Positions 57,267-64,000 of a DNA stretch of 64,000 nt are shown one piece after another. Origin of the DNA: Megascapheus bottae (lineage: Eukaryota; Chordata; Mammalia; Rodentia; Geomyidae). The notes under the pieces are model-generated. The model did not search any database. It was not told the origin of the DNA and worked only from the letters and a program-made list of their open reading frames with translations. Each line of letters starts with the position of its first letter. Position 1 is the first letter of the stretch. Where the stretch lies: positions 1,116,001 to 1,180,000 of the forward strand of contig JANJXV010000100.1 of assembly GCA_024803745.1 (NCBI GenBank). Reading direction: 5' to 3'. Made by a program: the position numbers and the translations under genes.

Positions 57267-57320
57267 TCTAATCTGTTTCTAAAGAGAAAATAAACAGGTT
57301 TACTGGGCTGCTGTTTTCAG

Positions 57321-57540
57321 TTTTTTAATAGGTGGGTCCTGCTGGAAGTAAGGCCTGGTTGCTGTCTATGAGCTTTTCATTCAAGGTTAGTGCTTGAGCC
57401 ACAACCCCAGTTCTGGTTTTTTTTCTGGAAGAGATAATAGTCTTATGGATTTGCTGCTGGGATGGCATTTAACCACAATCCTCAGATCTCAGCTTCCTGA
57501 GTAGCTAGGATTACAGGTATGAGCCAGTGGCACCTGACTT
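57321..57540 (-). mobile_element. B1-Geo SINE
   Basis: Antisense Geo half ('gtgggtcctgctggaagtaa' to 'cagttctggttttttttc') and B1-like half ('tttaaccacaatcctcagat', 'cctgagtagctaggattaca', 'gtatgagccagtggcacct'). Confidence 0.85.
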
Positions 57541-57544
57541 AAAC

Positions 57545-58335
57545 AAGTTTTAATCTAAGTTTTACATATTTTATATAACTAAACACAATGGCATTTCCAA
57601 CAAGAAAAGTCAAAAGTCTTATTAAGCAATGCTTTGCATACTGTTACATCTATAACTAACCATGATTTAATTTCAGGTAATCATATTCTCAAAAGATCAG
57701 TTACTTTATAAATATTGCTGTAAATTAAAACAAGTGGGAGTCAAAGAACAGAAACAATCCAATGGTCAAGGCACAGAAACCGTAAATTCCCTTTGTTCAA
57801 TTTAAGAGAACCTGGAAAACATGCAATTTTATAACATAAGCCCTCCTGAAAAAGTTAATAGTTTTGAACCTACTAATTAATGCTGATACTTAGTGCAAGT
57901 TGCATAAAATTGTTAAGAATTAATTAACTAATATAGTCTAAATAGGATCTCATTATAAACTGTAAAAACACAGGGAAGAACCTGCAAAAATTGCCTGAGG
58001 CTTCTCAAATGTAAGAGTGATAATAAGTAGTCAGAGAAAGAAAGTTTCCTTAAATTAGTCGATTTATATTTTAGATTTGGGCAAGAAAGTTATTTTTAAC
58101 ATTATTCTAAAAGCTTCAATATTTTAAAATACAAAGAAGTCAATGCATTTTAATCATCTACTGTGAAATGCCCAGAAGTGAAATTGATCATAGATATCTG
58201 CAAAAAAATTAGACTCCTGAATATGCTAGAAGACCAACAATGACATGGGGCAAGAGGTATTCTTAACAGAGCTGCCAGGTCTTTGCAAAGGCTAAGTCAG
58301 ATGCTAGCATGGCTGTGTCCAAAATCCAGGCATGC
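57545..58335. other. No feature recognised
   Basis: AT-rich, no recognisable element. Confidence 0.5.
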
Positions 58336-58339
58336 ATAG

Positions 58340-58830
58340 TCTCTCTTCATTCAGTCAAAGCCAAACTCCCGGAAGAGAGTGTCAAGACCTTCTGTTATCT
58401 GCAAGCATAGCAGCAGCCTTGCCTGCCTCCTCTCTGATCCCATCTCCTCCTCGCCCTTCACTCCCACCAAGTGCAGTGGTGTACATACTTGATGTTACTT
58501 CAGGGTGGCAGGTGATCTCTAACATGAAACAGCTCAGATCATCACTTTCCTCTGCCTGTGTGTTTCTCCCTGATGGTCACCAAACCCCCAACCTGCACAC
58601 TTTGCTCATAGGTCACTTTCTCAAAGACCACTCAGCCACTGCTACCCTGCCTCATGCATTTTCAATCCTTATTCCTGTTTGAACTTTTCTCCTTTTATCC
58701 TTCTGATGTCATGTTCCTATGTGCAATATAATTTACTACTTGATTATGCTGAGTATTTATTATCTGGTTCCCTCTAGAATATAAGCACTGGAGACTGTCC
58801 TAAAAGCTGGATGTAAATTTACAATGAAGT
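58340..58830 (+). mobile_element. L2 (LINE-2) 3' end
   Basis: 'aggtcactttctcaaagacc' followed by 'actcagccactgctaccct', 'tgattatgctgagtatttat' and 'ctctagaatataagcactgg' reproduce the L2 3' order. The 116-codon plus frame across it (58332-58682) is a by-product of L2 sequence. Confidence 0.7.
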
Positions 58831-58839
58831 TTTTAAATT

Positions 58840-58975
58840 GTATATTATTATCAGGATAAAGTATAGAGGGATTGCAGTTACATACATCGGGTATGGGGTA
58901 CATTACTTCTCAAACCATGATAACCCCTTCTCATATTTTTGTACCCCTTTCTCTTCCTCCACCCCTTCCCAATCA
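58840..58975 (-). mobile_element. L1 3' end, older subfamily
   Basis: 'ttattatcaggataaagtat', 'agagggattgcagttacata' and 'ccatgataaccccttctcat' match antisense L1 termini. It sits directly after the L2 tail. Confidence 0.78.
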
Positions 58976-58979
58976 TCTC

Positions 58980-60285
58980 CTAACCAGGAATTGTTAATGC
59001 TAACTGATATTTAAAGGCTATGATATACCTACTCTTTTTAGACAACTGATATTTTCAAATCATTTGGAATAAATATAATTCATTCAACTTCTTTTCAGAC
59101 TTCCGGTGAGTACCAGAAAGGATTTACTAATGGATATTTAGCTTCCTAATATGGCACAAGCATTCAATAAGGTACCAACTAAACTGGAATTATAGTAAAA
59201 TCACCTTCAGTAGCATGAATCATAAGTAATGATTGACAACAGATAACTACCAAGGCGTTTTTTTCTACAAGAGCCTATAAATGATCTCAATCTGTCTCTT
59301 AGTAGAAACAAACACCAATAATATCAGTGGAGATAGGAAGGTTGGGGCAGAAAAGCAACCCAGAAAAAAACTCAAACTCTTAGAAAGGAAAAAATAACTA
59401 AAGCAGAAAGGGCCAGGGACATGATTCAAATAGTGTAGCACACACAACTCTGTCCTCACAAATCATGAGTACAGTATTTATCTTTCATTAATTCACACAA
59501 TAGAGTTGCTAAAACTTTTTAAAGATACTGGCTTTATGAAAATTATTTAGTACAAAGTGAGGGTCAAGATTTAAAGACATTGCCTAAGCTACCAGAGCAC
59601 TGATAGCTTTGAAAATATCTGAACACTGCACAGATTAATATTAAGGTTATTCTGTGAAGGATAAGGGGATACCTGGTATGCTATGACAGCTCATAAGTGA
59701 TGATGAACCTTCACTGAAACACTGATTCATGAAGACACTTTGGGCAGGAGTGCTCCCTGTAACTACTACTCTGGCTGTTTCTTTCACTTCTTTCTAAGGC
59801 TAAATAATTCCTAGAATTTCATGCCCTGTCTTCAAGTGAAATTAAATGTAGAATACTACAGCAGTGCTTTTACTTGGGAACTTGTGGCAAACACATTTGT
59901 CCAGCCTTGTGCAACAAACAGAGGAGGGACACTGGCATAGCAACTCAGGCTTAGGGAGAACCTAAGCATGACATTTAGAAAAATATTTGTGAAAAAGAAG
60001 GGTTTTGTTTCCACAGCAACCAACTTTCTTAGTCTTCTGAGCTCTACTAAAAATAAAACAAATGAAAGCTGGTAAGAGAAACAGAGTAAGGTCTAATGTA
60101 GAATGGCACACAAAGCAAAAATAAAGGACGCTGAAGCCAAGTTCATTGGAAGAAGCATAGCAAATCCTCAGTTAATCATGAGTGTCCTAACCTGGTCATG
60201 ACCCTTTAAATCTTCATTTCTTTATTTTTTGGTAACTACTGGCCATGAGATTTTTCTCTTTCCATAAAGCAGAGCCTCCAGAATT
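58980..60285. other. No feature recognised
   Basis: AT-rich. No frame above 64 codons. Confidence 0.5.
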
Positions 60286-61020
60286 TATTCATCTTGTACA
60301 ATTGGGTGTCAGTGCCCAGGATCAGTAACTCTCTTGGCTCTGTTCTCGGCTACCCATCACCGCAACACCGTGAGGCTATTTTAGGTACCTTGTACAAGTC
60401 TTTGTTGTCTTGTGATGAGGTTACTTTGCTTAACACAACATCTTCAGAATTCATCCCTACAGCTGCCTGTGGTTGAACTCCCTTCTTTTCTAGGGTTCAA
60501 TAATACCCAATTTTGTGTATATAACACATATACTTTGTCCATTTACCTGTGGTTGAGCCCTTACCACTTCTTGAGTATGGTGCACAGTGCTTCAATCAAC
60601 ATTGGGATTTGGGTTTTCTTTGAGGTATCTTAACTTACCCTTTAGTAACAAGTCAATGCCTGGCCTCATAAAATGAATTTCTTTTAGTTCTTGAAATAAC
60701 TAAAGAGTCATTATTGATTCTCCTTTAAATGTTTGGTATGGTTCATCAGTGAACTGTTATGGTTTAAGCTTTTCTCCTAAATGACTGTATGTCATTTCTA
60801 CATTCCATTGCTTCATGATTAAATGCATAAGTGTTTTATGTTTGTAGGACTGTTTCCCAGTTCCCCTAGGTCAATTATTTTTCTTTCAGATAATTGTTAT
60901 CACTTGTAATGGTCCTTTCTCTTTCTGAAGCATCCATTGTAATAACTCCTCTCTTTTTATCTAAATTTATTTATTTTTATATTGTTTATTTCTTAGTATA
61001 GATGAAGAACTTTAATTTTT

Positions 61021-61218
61021 CTTTTTTTTTTGCCAGTCCTGGGCTTGAGCTCAGGGCCTGAGCACTGTCCTTGGACTTTCTCAAGGGTAGAGCTCTACCA
61101 CTTGAGCCTCAGCACCACTTCCGGCTTTTTTCTATGTATGTGGTACCGAGGAATCGAACCTGGGTCTTCATGCATGCTAGGCAAGCACTTTAACCACTAG
61201 GCCAAACTCCCAGCCCCT
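61021..61218 (-). mobile_element. IDL-Geo SINE, young
   Basis: Antisense full dimer with well-kept boxes (GGAATCGAACC; CCACTAGGCCA). Target-site duplication GAAGAACTTTAATTTTT (61004-61020) against GAAGGACTTTAATTTTT (61219-61235), one mismatch in 17. Confidence 0.95.
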
Positions 61219-61409
61219 GAAGGACTTTAATTTTTATAAGAAATAATTATTAGTTCACTGATTTTTGTCTTTACTGATTTTCCATTTTCTTTGTTTCTAT
61301 TTTTGTTTTGGTTCTACATTAAATACTAATTTCTGCAAACTAGACTTCATTTGTCCTTTTTTTTCAATGTCATTATAATGTGTAATGTATTTGAAACACT
61401 TCTTGTTTC

Positions 61410-61700
61410 ATTTTGACTGTCCTGGGTTTTGAACTCAAGGTTTTATGTTTGCTAAGAAGGTGCTCGGTCGCTTGAACCAAAACTCCAGATCTATGTTGCA
61501 GTTATTTTTAAGATAGAGCCTCAGTGATGGACCTTGATACTCCTGTTCACTCTTCTCAGACTAGCTGGACTACTAGCACATGCCGCCATTCCCAGCACCT
61601 GTTGAAGTGGGATCTCATGAAAGCTTCTGCCTATACTAAATTCTGATTTTCCAGATCTCTGCCTCCTGTACAGCTGGGGTGATAGGTGTGTGCAATTGGT
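61410..61700 (-). mobile_element. Old dimeric SINE (B1/ID type)
   Basis: 'tgtcctgggttttgaactc' and 'ctaagaaggtgctcggtcg' resemble an antisense ID-type monomer. 'agactagctggactactagc' and, separately, 'gatctctgcctcctgtacag' resemble antisense B1 bodies. Very diverged; boundaries approximate. Confidence 0.5.
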
Positions 61701-62074
61701 TATGAGAGATCTTATGACCTTTCTCCCTCCAGGATGACCTTCAATGGCCTGGGCAGTTTTGCTTTATATATTTACTCTTATGATAGTGATTATGTATTTA
61801 CAACTATTATGATTTCTTGGTGAATTGGAACTTACATAACTACATATTGTTTCTGTTTATGTCTTAGAACAATTTTTACTGAAATTCTACTCTGTATGAT
61901 ATAAATATAGCCACTTCATTCTTTTTTTTGCTTGCCTTTATCATGGGATGTCTATTCTTTTCCTTCACTTTCAGCCTACACATGCCCTGAAATGTAAAGT
62001 AAGTTACTTATAGCCAACATATAGTTTGATTTTAAGCTATACGTGCACATGCACAAATACATATAAAATTTTTG

Positions 62075-62265
62075 AACTCAGGCACGCTTACTTGATTTAC
62101 GTGGTTGGCCAGAACTCTACCATTTAAGTCAGTACAGCCCTGCTCTTTGCTTGTTATTTTACAGATGTGGTCTAGAAAACTCCTCACTGACTGGCCTTGG
62201 ACCACAACCCTTCGGATCTCAACCTGCTGAGTAACTATGATTACAGGCCTGACACACCAGTCTCC
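62075..62265 (-). mobile_element. Old SINE, B1-like with ID-like part
   Basis: 'tggccttggaccacaaccct', 'cggatctcaacctgctgagt' and 'aactatgattacaggcctga' match an antisense B1-like half; the preceding 'tttgaactcaggcacgctta' matches an ID-like part. Confidence 0.6.
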
Positions 62266-62269
62266 AAAC

Positions 62270-63790
62270 TCATCCTGTTTTCCATATAGCCTCTCTACGA
62301 CAGTAGTACTTTAAATGTCTCTTGTGCCATGAATATTTCATACTTTCTCATTATCACATTTCTCTACCTTCCAAGGTAACTTTCTTTGTTTTAAAGTTCA
62401 AATGGGGTCTACCTAAATTTTACAATTGAGGAGAGTTTCCTTATTTTAAAACCTGGTCTACAAACTTAATCCTATCTGTAAGGCCCTTTTTGCTATAGAA
62501 TGCAAGATATTCATAACTTGTAGAGATTAGGAATCATTATCATACCTACTACAGTCACAAATCCAAGAAACAAATACTCATGAATTCTACTTACGCCAAA
62601 CAACACAGATCTGTTGTCCTAATCATAACTCAGGGATCTCTAGGAAATAAATGTCATCAACAGAATATTACTCTTAAAATAAAGCTCTTAAATTAACTTA
62701 ATGAAGATAAATACATTATTTAGTTTTACAATCTTTATCGCTGTATGCAGTCACTAGTACTACACAAAGGTCAAGGTGCTATGGTGTGGGATATATGAAT
62801 AGTTAATAACCAACATTTGTTCTCAGTCTTTCTCCATTTGGAAGAATAGATGGAGTCATTACTATTGTGTACAATGCCTTGAAGCCAGTTTAAATAAGTC
62901 ACTTTTTTACTGGGCTTGATTTATATAAACTATTAAACATTTTCAATGGGTCAAAAGACAATATTGCTCCACAGAGTCATCTGTCATTTGTTTATTCTCA
63001 TTAGCTGTATGAAAAATAAACCATGGAACTGCATAAAAATATATTGGAATCAAAGCTTTCTTTACTGTTTAAATTATAATTCAGAACTCTGAATTTAAAT
63101 GCTGGCAATGTAAAAAAGCAAGCAAACAATGGCATTAAACAAGGCTGGAAAGTCACTACAAACTCTTTAACAATTTGCCTTTGGAGTACATGGTTGTCTG
63201 TAAATATCTCCTAATGTAATAGTAGACAAGGGTCCAAAGTACTAACCCCTGAGATTCACTATTCTCCTCTGAATAACAACCTGTTTTTCATGGGATATTT
63301 TAAAGATAGAGGCAATTCACAAAAGTGCTTTAACAATGTATTTGCCTAGGATACTTTCAAAATATTAACCTGACTCTGGTTTCAGATTTGGTATTATATC
63401 TGATTCATACAGTTTACTACTATTTATTCATTTTATTTCTAATTTCTAATACACAGTCAATAGTAATGATGATGAGTTAGGCAAGGAATTAGGAAACCTT
63501 GTGTTTGAGAATGATGTCTCAGATGTTAATTTTAAAAATTTTTACATATCGGCTACTGACATTAGCAGAATGGATTGTGATACACAGCATTGTCTTACTG
63601 ACTCCCACAATCCATGCAAAATCTGTTTGTATATCCAAGGGTAAACACTATTCCCCAAAAATTCTGTCAAGAGTTCATGAGATACAACCCATTCTACAAG
63701 AGTTAATAACATAAAATAGTGTCCAAACCTCCTCTTCTTGAAAGGAATCTACTAGTATTATCACTGCTATTTTTTGCTTCACTTTATTTT
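62270..63790. other. No feature recognised
   Basis: AT-rich, no repeat or domain recognised; the longest frame is 71 codons. Confidence 0.5.
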
Positions 63791-63794
63791 GACA

Positions 63795-64000
63795 TTTTAG
63801 CACTAGGAATTGAACCTATGCCTCCCACGGGATAGGCAATCGTTCTACCTAGTAATTCTTGGTGTTCTTTGATTTGCATTTGTATTTGGTGTTCGAGAAA
63901 GAAGCTCACTAACTTTCTTTTGCTTGGCTTCAGACAACACCGTCCTTCCTCCTGAATAGCTAGCTGAGACATCAGTCATGTGCCACCATATTGGGCACAT
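63795..64000 (-). mobile_element. Old B1/ID-type SINE at the window edge
   Basis: 'agcactaggaattgaaccta' with 'ataggcaatcgttctaccta' is an antisense ID-type monomer. 'ccttcctcctgaatagctag' and 'cagtcatgtgccaccatatt' are an antisense B1-like half running to the window end. Confidence 0.6.

Larger units (their letters stand above)
60290..62065 (-). mobile_element. Ancient L1, antisense, interrupted by SINEs
   Basis: 60290-60620 resembles the antisense 3' region of old L1. 60640-61020 and 61236-61330 follow antisense ORF2 ('ctggcctcataaaatgaatt', 'tttaaatgtttggtatggtt', 'tgtttctatttttgttttgg'). 61740-62065 continues further upstream in ORF2 ('tctgtatgatataaatatag', 'ccttcactttcagcctacac', 'agccaacatatagttt'). 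An IDL-Geo (61021-61218) and a B1-type SINE (61410-61700) lie within. Confidence 0.75.

Noticed and set aside
58332..58682. 116-codon frame as a small gene
   Set aside because: It lies within an L2 3' end in the sense direction.

Overview
This window looks like non-coding, repeat-rich nuclear DNA from a rodent of the superfamily Geomyoidea (kangaroo rats, pocket mice, pocket gophers). The main evidence is at least thirteen copies or fragments of a dimeric SINE. Its left half is tRNA-derived, with A box TGGCCTAGTGG and B box GGTTCGATTCC. Its right half runs from about 'agccggaagtggtgctg' to 'aggactggcaaaa'. This matches the published description of IDL-Geo, a SINE restricted to Geomyoidea. Rodent B1 pieces with the internal duplication and a young rodent-type L1 family agree. 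I cannot tell which genus. No gene, exon, tRNA, rRNA or snRNA could be supported. All long reading frames are either L1 ORF2 debris or simple-sequence translations. The window is probably intergenic or deep intronic.

Layout. 1-9.4 kb: mostly anonymous AT-rich DNA with old B1/ID-type SINEs, an interrupted (GA)n tract, a weak L2 tail, and an orphan 5' end of an L1 at 7959-8090 (minus). 9.4-11.6 kb: an ancient antisense L1 ORF2 split by a later L1 3' end. 12.7-14.1 kb: a SINE split by a small polyadenylated retrocopy, then two IDL-Geo copies. 14-20 kb: microsatellites, more IDL-Geo and L1 3' ends.

20.1-24.0 kb and 33.7-37.4 kb: two direct copies of a composite block of about 3.7-3.9 kb. Each has, in order, a CT-rich variable array, about 220 bp of non-repetitive spacer, a (TC)n/GATA tract, about 360 bp more spacer, the GC-rich L1 5' UTR joined directly to the C-terminal third of ORF2, the L1 3' UTR and poly(A). 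Both copies start at the same base and end at the L1 tail. This is the most interesting structure here: either an SVA-like composite retroelement or a duplication that happens to end at an L1 tail.

24-33.6 kb: L1 tails with clear target-site duplications, a twin-priming L1 inversion near 29.05 kb, and a four-unit minisatellite at 30.8 kb. 37.6-38.2 kb: a small CpG-rich island with three NRF1-like repeat units. 40.3-45.1 kb: a young truncated L1, a B1-Geo-Geo trimer, and an old L1 carrying two nested inserts, one of them an L1 reduced to its first ~16 bases plus its 3' UTR. 45-64 kb: old L1 and L2 pieces, an MLT1-like solo LTR, several SINEs, and long featureless stretches.

There is no operon-like or pathway organisation. 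What the window records is successive retrotransposition by L1 and by SINEs moved by L1 (A-rich tails and target-site duplications), plus microsatellite growth. Element names are by recognition and hand alignment; no database search was run.
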